Part shown: positions 11,101-23,003 of the stretch, piece after piece
Layout: each line of letters starts with the position of its first letter
Position numbering within the stretch: position 1 is the first letter of the stretch
Source: Turbatrix aceti
Taxonomy: Eukaryota; Nematoda; Chromadorea; Rhabditida; Panagrolaimidae
Direction: 5' to 3'
DNA length: 64,000 nucleotides
Assembly (NCBI GenBank): GCA_963969345.1
Contig: OZ017768.1
Coordinates: 5,728,718 to 5,792,717, forward strand
Position numbers and translations under genes: made by a program
Notes under the pieces: generated by a model
What the model saw: only the letters and a program-made list of their open reading frames with translations
Database searches by the model: none
What the model was told of the DNA's origin: nothing

Positions 11101-13238
11101 CCAGAAACACGCAGGATCACAAATTGCATTAATCCTAATTATTTTACATTTTTTTACGATATCGTGTATGATCTCACACATTCGTCTAAAAATTAAAAGT
11201 ACGATTGAATGAACACATTCGACGTTTGCATGCGCTCCCCTCCCCTCTTGTTCACTAAGCATGTTTGTGCCAAAATCTCCAAGTTAGCTTATTTGTTGGT
11301 AACAGACGCACGTATTTCGTGCCGTGTGTGCGATTGCGCATGACACACATCACATCCATCGTGAAAAACAAAAGTTGTGGTCGTGTGTTGCAAAAGCACA
11401 AAAATTTTTTACACAAAATGCAATACCTTGCTGGTTGTAGCCATGCCGACGTCTAAAACACCCGTTTTTATGCATTTTTGGGCACTTTGCCTGACTGATG
11501 GATGGATGGATACGCTGCCACGGATTTCGCCAAATGCAGATGGGCCACGAGATTAGGACAACACGTGTTTTTGACAAACGAAACGCAGGGGGGCTATTAC
11601 GCCAGCATCTGATGCACAAGCAAGCAAAAATGGAGGGGCAAAATAAATGAATGCATTGAAGCAATCGAATTTCCCGTATATATTTGATTTTAGCTCATGA
11701 ATCGAACTCCATGGATCGCCCACTGCCTGTACGCCTGCTCTGTCCTCCTGCTCATCCTCACCTTTCCTTTCTGCCTGCCATTTTGCGTCAAAATTGCCAA
11801 GTGAGTCTTCTTCCTTTGTGATGCCGAAGGCGCCCACCATCCTTCTTTTTTTTGCCAAGTACAAAAATAGCCGGACAAAGCCAAAGCCGGACACGTTGCC
11901 TCTCACTTGAAAAGTTTTCCGTTTTCCGCTGGCTACTACATGTTTAGTACGTTGACACAAAAAATTAGGCAGCCCGGAAGGCTACGCTGCGCTTAATGGA
12001 GTCAGTTGAGACCTCCGGAAAGAAAGCGAAAGCAAGCGGGGCCGGTGTGTTTGCTGCCACCGTCACCACCTTGGTCGGCTTCTTGAAACCCTTCCTTCTC
12101 ACGGGGCACTCCTCGTCCACCCGACACAATGGCCGGGAATGCTCGCAGGAATACTTAATCATGAGCCACAACCCTTTTTTTGATCGCTCAAAACAAAACA
12201 GAGACGTCGAAAACAACAAAAAAAAATACTCGTCCGAGAGAATCTTTTCTTGGCACGTGTTTAGATTCTCAAAAATGCAAGCTGCATTATTTACCCGCAA
12301 ATAATTGAGGCGAAGCCGGACGTTGCCCCCGGCAGATATTTTTTTGTTGCCTCGCTAATGAGCTCGCTAGGAAGAAAAAAAGGAAAAAGCAAGCCAAAGA
12401 CTCATTTCTGAGCCCCGGCTCAACTTTATCTAGATGAACACTTGGAAGCTCTGTTTATGTAAAAAAAAAGTAATTTGCAGAGAATACGAGCGAGCCGTCG
12501 TCTTTCGAACGGGTCGGCTGATTCGCCGGGGAACGAAGGGCCCCGGTCTGTTCTTCGTGATACCCTGCATCGACACGTACCGCATGGTGGATCTCCGCAT
12601 GCTCTCCTTCGACGTCCCTCCCCAGGAGATCCTCTCAAGAGACTCCGTAACAGTGTCCGTCGAGGCTGTCATTTACTTCCGAGTCTCCAATCCCGTCATT
12701 TCGGTGACAAATGTCAATGACGCGCAGTTTTCGACCAAACTGCTCGCGCAGACGACGCTCAGGAACGTCTGTGGTACAAAAACACTGCAAGAAATTCTCC
12801 AGGAGCGCGACAGCATCTCCGGCGTGACAGAAAAGGTCCTCGAAGAAGGCACCGAGCCGTGGGGCGTCAAAGTGCAGCGCGTCGAGATCAAAGACATCCG
12901 CCTGCCGCAGATGCTCACGCGTGCGATGGCCGCCGAGGCCGAAGCCTCCCGCGACGCCCGAGCCCGCATCATAGCCGCTGACGGCGAGCGCAACGCCAGC
13001 CGGTGAGTCACCTGTCAGCCGGGATTTGCCTTGCCTTATTCGGTGCCTTTGCAGGAATCTCGTCGAAGCAGCAAACGTGATATGCACGTCCAGGGCGGCA
13101 CTCCACCTGCGATACCTGCAGACGCTGAACAGGATTGCTGCGGATCGCAACGAGACAATCGTCATCCCGGTGCCCATGGAGGTGGTGCGGGCGGTCATGC
13201 GCAAGCTCGGCACGCTCCATCTCTACGCCAAGCCCTAG
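5171..13238 (+). CDS. Stomatin/MEC-2-like SPFH membrane protein with long N-terminal extension
   Basis: Six exons (5171-5401, 7942-8454, 9236-9316, 11694-11800, 12481-13002, 13055-13238) join into one open frame of 545 residues. Exons 4-6 are certain: a hydrophobic hairpin (CLYACSVLLLILTFPFCLPF) is followed by EYERAVVFRTGRL, GTKGPGLFFVIPCIDTYR, LLAQTTLRNVCGTKTL, AMAAEAEASRDARARIIAAD and ALHLRYLQTLNRIAADRN, the classic stomatin sequence. Family members insert the hairpin into the inner leaflet, oligomerise and tune ion channels; MEC-2 and UNC-1 do so in nematode neurons. Exons 1-3 add about 275 residues, rich in Pro, Ser, Thr and Ala, with basic patches (RRERLMRRHNTAS, RRARSQSWLVRTRH) that look like kinase sites. 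They are assigned by matching phase 0 junctions and good splice sites only. The core alone would be a normal-sized stomatin, so alternative starts (for example 7978) are likely. The last residues are HLYAKP. Confidence 0.8.
5402..7941. other. Large intron of the stomatin-like gene
   Basis: 2.5 kb without a recognisable gene. It contains a possible 6-nt microexon at 6601-6606 (TTTCTTTCAG before, GTATGT after) and a (CA)n microsatellite at about 7632-7650. Open frames between 6950 and 7500 lack domain signals. Confidence 0.45.
9317..11693. other. Large intron of the stomatin-like gene
   Basis: 2.4 kb between the basic exon and the membrane-hairpin exon. An acceptor-like and donor-like pair at 9907-10061 encloses an open stretch with a (CAC/CGC)n run, but it cannot be joined in phase. 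Otherwise AT-rich sequence without visible genes. Confidence 0.45.
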
Positions 13239-13288
13239 GCTGGCGGGGTTAGCTGCCTTCAAACTTGATTCCCGTGCTTCTCGATCAC

Positions 13289-13294
13289 AATAAA
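13289..13294 (+). terminator. Poly(A) signal of the stomatin-like gene
   Basis: AATAAA 51 bp after the stop codon at 13238. Confidence 0.6.
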
Positions 13295-13572
13295 CGGTTT
13301 ATCACGATTTTTTGGGATTTGAAAGGAACGAAGAGGAGTTTTTTTTGTTTAAGAACGAACATGAACAATTTTTAAATTCATTTCAAAATATAAAAAGAAC
13401 GCATTTTTATCAAATGTGGGAGATGATTTTTTTGATTTCCCAGACCAAGAAAAAAAAATCTTCATTCCGCGTATTTTTTGCATGTTTTTCCTCGAGTAAG
13501 CAAACAGCTCTTTTGCAATCAGTAGTGTTTTTTTGTGAAGACAGTCAATCCTGTCCGGTGTCGCACGCAACA

Positions 13573-14968
13573 ATGGCACTGACTCCGCAACAGGAGACAA
13601 TCCGCAAGCTGCAGGAAGAAATCGGGGCCGCGGCCGAAAACGAGGACTCGGAGACGATCGAGCTCGAGCCCCAGGCGCTGGACGTCGACCTCACCCGAAA
13701 GCGGATCCGCAAGATTGAGGGTCTCGAGTTTCTCACGCACGTCAAGTCACTCTGCCTGCGATGGAACCTCATCAGCAAGATAGAGAATCTCGACAATCTG
13801 AAGACACTTACGACTCTCGACCTTTATGACAATCAGGTTAGTTTTGGGCCGGTTGACTGTCAGGGAGAGGCGAACGTTCGTGTTCGTTCGCGAACAAATT
13901 CGAATTATTGCGTTCGTGTTCGTTCGCAAACAAAGAAATTTTCCAAACAGACAAAACAAAAATTTGGGTAAAATTAGTATAATTATGCCGAAATCGATGT
14001 TTTTTGTCGAAAAATTGAAAATATAGTGTACATCGACTTCTGCCATAAAAATTGTAGAAAAACTGTTATCGAAAACGTAAAAAAGTATAACACCGCAGTT
14101 AACATTTTTCTGCCCAATTAGGACAAAATTTTGTATAAATGATTAAAAAATCTGTTCGTTGTTCGTTCGCGAACACGATTAAAAATGTTCGATTTCTCGA
14201 AAGAGATTTACAAAATTTTCATGCTTGTTCGAAAGCACAAAAAAAATTGTTCATTCACCCAGAAACTCTGTTTTTCAGATCTCAAAAATCGAAGGCCTCG
14301 AGCAACTCGTGAACCTCGACACACTCGACCTCTGCTACAACCGCATCGCCAAGATCGAAGGACTGACCACGCTCCGGCAGCTCAAGACCTTCTACGCGAT
14401 GCACAACAAGATTGCCAAGATTGAAGGCCTCCAGCACTGCACGCAGCTCGAGTACCTCGAACTCGGCGACAACCGTATCCCCAAGATCGAGGGCCTGGAG
14501 AAGTGCACCAAGCTCCAGCGCCTGCTCCTCGGCGCAAATCAGATCCGACGCATCGAAAACGTCGGTCATCTGAAGGAACTCATCGTTCTGAGTCTCCCTG
14601 CGAACGCGATCGTCACGATGGAGAACCTGCAGGGTCTCGAGGCGATGAAGGAGCTCTACCTCACGCAGAACGGCATCAAGGAGATCAAAGGCCTCGAGCG
14701 CAATACCAAACTCGAGGTGCTCGATGTCAATTTCAACAGACTCACTCGGATTACTGGAATCAGTCATCTCAAGAGTCTCACCGACTTCTGGGCGCGGCAG
14801 AACAAACTCGCCGTCATCGGAGACGTCGACGTCCTCGCCAGCCTGCCGAATCTCACCCTCGTCTACCTGGAGTTCAACCCGCTCGCTGAGCTGCCCGATT
14901 ACCGGAAGCAGGTCATCGCCAAGCTCCCCAACCTTCGTCGCCTCGATGCCGAGCCCATTGTTCGCTGA
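13573..14968 (+). CDS. PPP1R7: Protein phosphatase 1 regulatory subunit 7 (SDS22)
   Basis: Two exons (13573-13836 and 14279-14968) encode 317 residues. After an acidic N-terminus (QEEIGAAAENEDSETIELE) come about eleven 22-residue SDS22-type leucine-rich repeats of the form L..L..L.L..N.I.KIEGL, for example LDTLDLCYNRIAKIEGL and LEYLELGDNRIPKIEGL. An LRR cap follows (LPNLTLVYLEFNPLAELPDYRKQVIAKLPNLRRLD). SDS22 binds the PP1 catalytic subunit and, with inhibitor-3, controls PP1 holoenzyme assembly. The length and repeat count match animal SDS22. The intron falls in the repeat array and carries a GTTCGCGAAC-family element. The gene starts 335 bp after the stomatin-like gene on the same strand. 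Confidence 0.95.
13861..14265. mobile_element. GTTCGCGAAC-family MITE copy in PPP1R7 intron
   Basis: Starts with CAGGGAGAGGCGAACG, the best preserved left end of the family along with 22244 and 24867. Interior phrases GTTATCGAAAACG, ACCGCAGTTAAC and TAGGACAAAATTTTGTAT recur in the same order in the copies at 22244, 36426 and (reverse) 52923. Together with the splice sites it makes up nearly the whole intron. Confidence 0.7.
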
Positions 14969-14982
14969 ATGGATTTTGATGG

Positions 14983-14988
14983 AATAAA
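14983..14988 (+). terminator. Poly(A) signal of PPP1R7
   Basis: AATAAA 15 bp after the stop codon. Confidence 0.6.
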
Positions 14989-15423
14989 CCGCTTTGACAA
15001 ATGCACTGGGTTAACGAGATTGAACAAATGTGGGATCAAAAATACGTAAAGTCGCTCAAAAATGAAAAATAGGCAAAAAACTATCCAAAAAACGAAAAAT
15101 TTGTTGAAAATAAGTTTTATTTTTTCGTTTTGGGACAAATTTTTGTTTCTTCTAAAAAGTCGACTTCGAAGAGTAGCAACCTTTTTGACGAAAATGTACC
15201 ATTTTTTGGGTAAAATTCACTATTTTTATCAATTTGGTGTATTTCTTGTCCAAAATTCATAAATGCTTGAAATTGCCCACATTTTGGTTTTTTGTGTGTT
15301 TTCTATTTTCTCCAAGTTGGAACACGTGAAGGGAGTTTCGATCCCCAATCAGGCACTCGAGGTCGATTTCATAGCAACAACATCCTAGCAAACAAACAAA
15401 CAAACCAACCAAAAAAGAGTCTT

Positions 15424-16000
15424 CTAGATACCGTACCACTTGCCGACGCCGAGGCGGTCCCGGTTGACGTAGCGCTCGTTGAGCCTATCGTCTTCGTTGT
15501 ACTTCTTGAACTTGTCGAGGCTCTCTTGAATCTCGTCCTTGGCAAAGATGACTGGGAAGTTGAACTCGGTGTCCTTGGGGAAGAAAACGAACGCAAATTT
15601 GCGGTCTGGCTCTTTCCACAGAGCGCGCCGCTTCTCGCGGTCCAAAGGCGCGTTCCACGTAACCTCGCCCATCACGTTCTGATAAATAAAATGAGTAAAC
15701 ATGGCCCAAAAATGTCAGGCAAACTTACATGTACTCTGACGTCCCGAACTGGCAGTTTGTAGATTTTTTCTAGGTATTCGCGCACGTCGCTCACGGACAT
15801 CCTGAAAAAAGGCTGATCAGGTTGAAAAAAATTTTGCGGTAGAAAACAAACCTCGGATCCACCTCGAACTTGGCTGCGTTCTTCGGCAGGCGCTCGCGGC
15901 CGACGGTTGGAGTCTCGACAACGCGTAGCCAGAAGTCGGGAAAGAAAACCCTGGTCTGCGGATTGCCCGGTTGGTAGAGACGCGTTATTCGCGATGTCAT
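15424..16000 (-). CDS. MRPL23: Mitochondrial ribosomal protein uL23m
   Basis: Three exons (15852-16000, 15729-15801, 15424-15678) encode 158 residues, the normal size for mL23. The N-terminus TRLYQPGNPQTRVFFPDFWL matches the [20 protein letters not shown] start of animal MRPL23. The block MSVSDVREYLEKIYKLPVRDV matches [21 protein letters not shown], the helix that follows the first strand of the uL23 fold, which sits near the peptide exit tunnel. The C-terminal half (KFAFVFFPKDTEFNFPVIF) matches the tail YVQLAHGQTFTFPDLF. A splice acceptor lies 16 nt before the ATG, consistent with trans-splicing. Confidence 0.92.
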
Positions 16001-16784
16001 GGCGGTTTAACTGGTCTGAAATGAGCGACATCAGTTTGTGCAATCAATCAGGATTCTTCGGAGTAACCCGGAATGGCAAAACTAATAAAAACGGATGAAC
16101 GCGGTGAAATTTTGGTTATCCCGATTTTTTGTTAAAAATTTCGGGAGAGCAAAAAGTTGAGGACACTTTGCCAAGAAAAAAATAATGCAGCGCGCAAACT
16201 TCGGAAAATCTGCAGCACTTGCTTGTTTTTTTTGTGAGATTCTAATCGCAATCGCCGGCGGCATTTTGTTATCTTCCTGAGTTCACGACTTTCAAGCAAC
16301 AATGATCATGTTATTGGCGTCATTTTTGTCCCCTTCAGCGTAGATAATCGCTTCAAGAGCCTTTTTTTTTTCATCTTTTTTTATGTATAAAAAAATCTAC
16401 AAATCAAGGCATCAAGTGTTGCAGAATGTTCAACAATACACAAATCAGGCCCGATTACATAGATAAGAAGGCCTGAATTCTATGATATCGGGGGTCAGGG
16501 GGAATACAGGCCGAAAAATGGGTGGGTGGGTGGTTGCAAATTGAAAAAAAATGAAAACGAATAAGAGAAATAAACACAAGTTGAAAAAGATCGATTTCCA
16601 GTGAAAAAGATCTCGACCTCGTAGAGAAACATGGTGGTGAGGACACGGAAGATAACCAAAATAACCAATTTGAGGGCCAGAAGGATAACAAGCAATTCAG
16701 ACGCCTTCTGGGTGGGATGGGCCTTCCGAAGTTCTTCCGAAGGCAAAACTGACCAGTTGACTCGTCGGCGGACAGACGCATGGC

Positions 16785-17661
16785 CTAGACAGACGCGTAG
16801 CCAAGGCGTCGGGCACGGGAGCGACCAATGAGGTACGCGATCAGCACGACGACGACCAGGAGGGCCAAGGCGGCACCGACGATGACGGGAACGATGTCGT
16901 CGGTGTGCATGTCGAGGCGGCAGAACTCGTACTGCTGGCTCGTCGGCAGGATGGGTTGGTCGAAAGCGGCGAACGCGACAACCCGGAGGTTCGAGAAGGT
17001 GAGCGTGCCCGAGAGGTCCCCCTCACCGTTGACGAGAGACAGCGCCGACTTTGAGCACGCGAATCCACGCTCTTCCTCACCGACCCATTCGTAGATCGCC
17101 GCGGGATCAGGATTGTACTGGATGACCGACTCCGTGGAGTTGAAGCCCGCCGTATCGAAGTTGGCGGTGAGTACGTACGACGCGATGGAGTACGCGTTGT
17201 TCGTCTGCTCGGGGTTTTCCTTGAAAGTCAGCTTAAGCGTCCAGGCAGTGCCATTTTGGTCTTCCAAGCCGATCGGGAAGAAGCTGATGTTGACGACGTC
17301 GACGATTGATTGGTTTTCCACCTTGTGGCAGAAACCGTCCACGCTAACGGCATCCCGCGTGTTGAACTCGTAATTGACGGTTTTGTTTAGGTTCTGCAAA
17401 AAAAGGTTTTATGGCGAAATAACTGGTTTTTTTACGGATCAGAGAGCAAAAAATTGCAAAAAACTTACAGAATCGTTGTAAGACACAACACCGGTGACAT
17501 TGGCATCGAGGATCACGCAGTAGGTCGTGTTGCCCTGGAGAGCGGCGTGGATGGCGTTTGTGGCCGGCAGCAACGATGCGAGGGCTGAAAAGGACGAAAA
17601 ATAATGAATTCACCCCAAAAATCGACGAAAACTCACCGAATGCGACGAGAAGGATCTTCAT
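16785..17661 (-). CDS. LAMP-like lysosome-associated membrane glycoprotein
   Basis: Three exons (17637-17661, 17469-17584, 16785-17393) encode 249 residues. A signal peptide spans the first intron (MKILLVAFALASLLPATNA). The lumenal part has four regularly placed cysteines and several N-glycosylation sequons (NTT, NVT, NDS, NKT, NQS, NST), and ends in a transmembrane segment of about 24 residues (VIVGAALALLVVVVLIAYLIG). The cytosolic tail is only RSRARRLGYASV: a basic anchor followed by GYxxphi at the extreme C-terminus, the exact geometry of the LAMP1/2 AP-dependent lysosomal sorting signal. One LAMP domain is present, as in invertebrate LAMPs. The family assignment rests on architecture and tail rather than strong sequence identity. 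Confidence 0.78.
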
Positions 17662-19069
17662 CGTGAGTTTTCGCGATGTCGTTTCTGAAAAGTTCCTTGA
17701 TTTAAGAAAAATATATTTTCAGCATGTACACGTCAAAAAAAACTCTGCAAAAAAAAACACGGCTTGCTAGCTGGAGGGCCCGCGTGATCCTCTGCCTCAT
17801 CGAAAGCGAGCGACACAGAGGGGACACGGACACGTCCAGGCGACCAGCAATAACCACGCGACACCCGCCTCATAAACAAATCACCAGCAAACAGCCTCTA
17901 TTATTTCGTCGTTGTCGTTCGTTCGTGACTGACGCGCTTTTTCGTATCCGATGAAATCGATAACCCCCGGCATCGCCGACGATATCAGCCCAGATGCGAC
18001 ACAAACTACCCGCCGGGAATCAGGATTGGGATTGGGAGGTCAGTCGTATCCGGTTGTTTTTCCACACGAGAAAAAACAACCGGAAAAAACCCGAGATTTC
18101 AACTTTGCAGTCATCAATTCGATAAATCGACACTGCACAGAAGCACAACGAGAGCGGTCGTCGTGGACGACGAGATAGATCAAGGTTAAACGGGTGCGTG
18201 TGCGGCGAAAAAAAATCGAAAGGAAAGCAGCGTGCATGCGAGAGAACCTTTCATCCAGTTCTGAGCCCTCTTCGTTCAAAAATGATAAATAAATACATAA
18301 AATCAATCTCGAAATCCTGCGCTGCAAAAAAAGTGACTCATAGACCCCTGTTTTTGATGAAGTAAATATAACGAAACCAGTGCAGTCAGTGAGTGCGCAG
18401 GATGATTAAAAACAATAAATACGCATAATCCAGTTGACACAACGTACAACAAACAACATTTAGCTGATCAGCATCTAAATAACATAAATAATAGTATTAG
18501 ACATTGTGCAACGGCCGGTATTTACGGCAGGTTTTTGTGGACAACAATAAAACGTTCAAATAAAGTTGATTAATTTCATCTGTCCAACGAAGAACGAACG
18601 TCAACAAAACATCGAAGAAGATTATTCATCGATGAGACAACAAAAATCACGATTATTCATCCTGAGACGAAAAAAAGTGGGTTTTTAGGGAACTTTTTCT
18701 TTCCTGCTTCGATCCCAACCGCAGCAACGCGTTCGCCGTTGCGACCGCAGCAACGCAACGCACCCTAACCGCGAAAAACCAAAAAAATCATTACCGCGTC
18801 CCGAAAAATCATTTTTCAGCCTCGGAAGAAGTCTTATCTCGTCTGGCCCTGTCCCGGACGATAACGAGACAGCACTCGGTACCGCGTCCGATAGTTTACC
18901 CCCAAAATCATCACTTTAGGTAAAAAAGCGAACAATGACGCTTCTCAAAATCCAAAAACAAAATCAAATCTAGTCGTTTATGCCTTTACAGCCACGCACG
19001 ACGGTTCGCAATTGAATTCAAAAAAACACATTAGTCATCATCTAAATATTCCTTACAGACGCGTTCTGC
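17662..19069. other. Intergenic region, no gene recognised
   Basis: 1.4 kb between the LAMP-like start and the UQCRC2 stop codon. It is AT-rich past 18200. A GC-rich patch near 18710-18770 repeats GCAGCAACGC. No domain-bearing ORF or RNA gene could be recognised. Confidence 0.5.
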
Positions 19070-20448
19070 CTACAGCTGGTCAGCGTACGGCACGGTAGCG
19101 ACGTTTCCGACGGCACCGACCGAAAGCTTGGAGACGAGCTTCTGCGCGGCCTTCTTGACGTCCTCGGCGGAGACTTTGGCGACCTGTTCGGCAACTTCGG
19201 CGGGCGTAGCGGCAGCTCCGTTGGCGAGGAGCTGAGCGGCGCGATCGACGGCCGTGGTAGAGGCGTTTTCGCCGCGGAGAAGGACGTTGAGGGCGGCGGT
19301 ACGCTGGGCGACGAGAAGCGCGTCTGCGGAGAGACCGGTCGACGCGAGGGACTTGAGACCCTCAACCGCGGCCTTGACGTAGGATTCAATCTTCGAGCCG
19401 TTGGCAACGAGGAGAACGCCAACGAGACCGGAATCCGAGTGGTTAACATTGATGGGAGCGATGCCGACGGGATTGGTATTGGCAGCCCGGAGGACAGCGT
19501 TCGTCACCGCGCCGTTGCCGGAATGAGGCGAATAAGTCGTGGCAGGACCGGCTCCGATGGCAGCCGAGAGAACATTCTGAACTGCGACTCCAGCAGCGTC
19601 CTGGAGTCCAGCACCGGCGCCAGCGATGGCGACATGGGCGAGAGCGGAGCCGGTAGCCTGGCGCGCGTCGCCTCCGATGTAGGGAGAGGCAGCAGCAGCC
19701 GAGCCGTTGCCGGTCGGGATGGAAGACTGCTCGTTGCCGTACTGGAGGAGGATTCCGTGGTCGACGTTGATGCCGACGACCGCGGCTTCACCGGTGACGA
19801 GGCGGTTCTTGGCGAATGCAGACAACTGAGAGTTGCTCACCTTGCCGGCCTGGTAGACGGGAGAAATCGTCGAATTGGCCAGAGCGCCGTTGCGGAAGGC
19901 TCCGCGATGGAGGAGCTCGAGAACGAGCTGTTCAGGGTCAACAGCTGCGAGGCCGGCTTTCAGGCTCGGAATCGTGTCGTCGACGTCCCAGGGCTTGACG
20001 GCGGGCTGCGCGAATTCGCCGAGCAGGGAGAGAGCGATGGGAGCGTGGTTGCGAAGCTGAAAAAATCCAAACAAAAAATTTTTAATAAAAAATGATGACT
20101 TACGGCACTTAGCTGGACGATGAGCAGTTCGCGGGTAGCCGAAGACGCCAGAGTGCCACCAATGCTGCCGGTCTGCCAGAGCAGCTTGACGCCAAGGTAG
20201 CGCTGCGAATCGGTGCCAATGGCGTGCTGGAGGTGGTGCACGAGGCCGGCCTGGCTAGGCTGCTCGTAGCGGGTACCAGCGCGGTAGGCAACGACCAGGT
20301 GCGACACGGGGCCGGCGTTGTCGATGGATCCGACGGTCAGGCCGTTCGACAGACGGGAAACCTTGGCATCGCCCGGCGTGGCCAAGTTGGATCGAGCGGC
20401 CGACGCCGCAGCGGCGTACCCACGTGATGGAACCAAGCGCGACAGCAT
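19070..20448 (-). CDS. UQCRC2: Cytochrome b-c1 complex subunit 2 (core protein 2)
   Basis: Two exons (20104-20448 and 19070-20056) encode 443 residues, the usual length. The N-terminus (MLSRLVPSRGYAAAASAARS) is a mitochondrial presequence without acidic residues. It is followed by an M16 peptidase fold: VSRLSNGLTVGSIDN, VVAYRAGTRYEQPSQAG and later SALAHVAIAGAGAGL and LLVANGSKIESYVKA. The zinc site HxxEH of active M16 proteases is replaced by HHLQH, as expected for the inactive core 2 subunit on the matrix side of respiratory complex III. A splice acceptor abuts the ATG. Coding sequence is strongly GC-biased at third positions, so long antisense ORFs exist here; they are shadows. Confidence 0.93.
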
Positions 20449-20834
20449 CTAAACGGATCAATTTTTTTTATTTTGCAAAAAAACACAAAAATCCAAAAAT
20501 ACGCGTCGCCCACGAATTCAAAGCACAGAAGAAATTCCAAATGCCGTAATTACCACGGGTAAATGCTACACACACACAAAAAATAATACACTCGATGAAA
20601 ACGGAACAAACACAAACCGACAAAAAAAACCCTTGAGCAGAACAAAAAATAGACGAAAAATTTTCCCTTCAAGATCCGTGGCGTTCATTTTATTGCGTGC
20701 GCGTATACACACACGTTTCTTTCTTCTGCAACGTGCAACCAACACGATCGACGCTGATAGCCACGAATCCGATAGCTCCTACATTCCGTGGCTCGTTTTC
20801 GAGTCTACTGCCAGCACCGTAACCTGTCTGACAG
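20449..20834. promoter_or_regulatory. Divergent promoter region between UQCRC2 and GPHR
   Basis: 386 bp separate two start codons on opposite strands. Both starts are immediately preceded by splice acceptors, so the 5' ends of both transcripts lie here. No specific binding sites can be named. Confidence 0.5.
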
Positions 20835-22818
20835 ATGTTCATCAACTCGAGCGATGCCGTCGTAGTGTGCGTCTCGCAGGCACTCTTCTTCGGCCTGGGA
20901 TGGCTCTTCTTCATGAAGCAGCTCTTCAAGGACTACGAGGTCAGGCTACGGGTCGTCCAGATCATCTTCTCCATTACCTTTGCCCTCAGTTGTTCTATGT
21001 TTGAGCTTATTATCTTTGAAATCCTTGACATTCTTCATCCCAAGTGAGTTTTGATCGTAATTTTATATTTTAAAATAAGTTACTCGTTTACGGTGCCTTT
21101 TTCAGATCACGTTTATTCACCTGGCAGGTCGCGTTGTATTTCATGCTTCTTATTCTCATAGTTATATTACCTTTCTACTTTTTTTACACCTGTTGTCGCA
21201 CGGTGGCTAGTCGTAAGTTTGGCCTAAAATGACGATAACCCAAAATTTTGTTTAATTTCAGCCCGATTCACGATCCACATCGGTCTGACGGTCTTCCTCT
21301 GGCTCATGTTCATATACTTTTTCTGGAAGATCGGAGACAATTTTCCGATCCTGAGCACGAAGCACGGCATCTTTTCCATCGAGCAGGCCATTTCCCGGGT
21401 CGGAATCATCGGCGTCACTGTTATGGCGGTTTTATCTGGCTTCGGTGCCGTTAATGCGCCTTACACGTGCATGACCATTTTTATGAAGACCGTAACCAAC
21501 AACGACGTTCAACAGCTTCGGCAGAAGATCCGCCAGAACATGAGCATGATCGTAACCAAGAAAGCGAGGCTCCTCCAACTCAAATGCGAACTCGAAAGCA
21601 GTGCGTTTTCAGTTGGTCAGTCCGGGAGGGGGTCTGGGAGTTTTCTGTGACCACTAAAGATTTTCAGACGACACCGGGCAATCCGTGGGCTTCCTGAATC
21701 GCGTCTTCGGCACCGTCGGGCTGGGTAGCAGCAAATTACAAAATCAAGTCGCGAATATCCGGGCGGAAATCGAGCCTTTGGAAGAATTCGGCCGGCATTT
21801 GTTTGTCGAATTCGTGGAACTTGTCAATATGAGGGTTTGCAGAGTTTTTTTGTTTACAGAGTGGTTAAATAATTTATGGCATTTGCAGGACCGGGTCGAG
21901 TACAGCAAGACATTCCAAGGCAGGTATTTCAACGTGCTTGGCTACTTTTTTTCGATCTATTGCGTTTGGAAGATTTTCATCTGCACGATCAACATTATCT
22001 TCAACCGTGTCGGTAAGATCGATCCCGTCACGAAGGGCATCGAGATCGTCGTCCACTGGATGGGCTACGAGATTGACGCTCGGTTTTGGTCGCAGCAGGT
22101 GAGCTTTCTCCTCATTGGCATCATCGCTGTCACCTCGATTCGGGGACTGTTAATCACGCTCACCAAATTCTTCAACGCGATCAGCAACCGGAAATCCCAG
22201 AACCTTATTGTGCTGCTGCTTGCCCAAGTTATGGTGTGTTTTTACATGTCCACCAGGGAGAGTTTGTTTGCGAACAAAGAAAAATTTTCCGAACAGTCAA
22301 AAAGTACAAAAATTGGTTAAAATGTGCCAAAACCGATGTTATTTGTCGAAAAATGGCAAATAGTGTGCATTGACTTTGACCGTGAAAAGTGTAGGAACAC
22401 TGTTATCGAAAACGTGAAAATGCAAAGTACCGCAGTTTACGTTTTTCTACAAAATTAGGACAAAATTTTGTATGAAAGATAAAAATAACCTGTTCGTTTG
22501 CGAACACGATCAAAAATGTTCACGTTTGTTAGATTTCTGAAACAAAGTTTTCGTGTTCGTTCGCGAACAAAAAACGGCTGCTGTCCACATTTTTACCCTA
22601 CTCACCTGCCCGATTTCTTTTAGGGAATGTATTTTATATCCTCCGTACTCCTCATCCGGATGAACATGCCTCTGGAGTACCGACGCATCATCACGGACAT
22701 CCTCGGCGACCTCCAGTTCAACTTCTACCACCGGTGGTTCGACGTCATCTTCCTGCTCTCCGCGCTCACGAGTATCCTCTTCCTCTACCTGGCGCACAAG
22801 AAGAAGCCCATCGGATGA
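20835..22818 (+). CDS. GPR89: Golgi pH regulator (GPHR/GPR89 family)
   Basis: Six exons (20835-21043, 21106-21212, 21262-21600, 21668-21834, 21889-22233, 22624-22818) encode 453 residues, against 455 in human GPR89. The protein has many membrane spans. Family landmarks are the N-terminal [25 protein letters not shown] in part, the span [21 protein letters not shown], a central coiled coil ([28 protein letters not shown]) and the C-terminal block with [14 protein letters not shown] and [16 protein letters not shown]. Family members are Golgi/ER anion channels that set lumenal pH; plant homologs were described as G-protein-like receptors. The last intron (390 bp) is occupied by a GTTCGCGAAC-family element. 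The ATG directly follows a splice acceptor (GACAG). Confidence 0.95.
22244..22580. mobile_element. GTTCGCGAAC-family MITE copy in GPHR intron 5
   Basis: Begins CAGGGAGAGTTTG, then TTTGCGAACAAAG, ends near GTTCGTTCGCGAACAAA. The interior matches the PPP1R7 copy over most of its length (for example GTTATCGAAAACGTG, ACCGCAGTTTACG and TTAGGACAAAATTTTG). Confidence 0.72.
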
Positions 22819-23003
22819 CGATTATAATATTTATTATCTTCTTCACGTGCCCTACCGTAATTTTAGGGGTCTATCGTCTTTCGTTCGATGTTCGATGACG
22901 GGAAATAACACTGTTTTTGTCTTGCCGGGCAGTTTTCACTTTATACGCATGCATACACTCACCTAGTATCACTTTATACAAGCTCTTCACTAATTTACGT
23001 TTG

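Noticed and set aside
13837..14278. Repeated GTTCGCGAAC blocks read as possible CRISPR-like direct repeats
   Set aside because: The blocks are unevenly spaced, palindromic, and part of a dispersed element with conserved interior in a nuclear intron.
15320..15360. TTCGATCCCCAATCAGGCAC, resembling a tRNA T-arm
   Set aside because: No acceptor-stem pairing or anticodon arm could be found around it.
19439..20095. 218-codon ORF on the plus strand
   Set aside because: Antisense shadow of UQCRC2, caused by high third-position GC.
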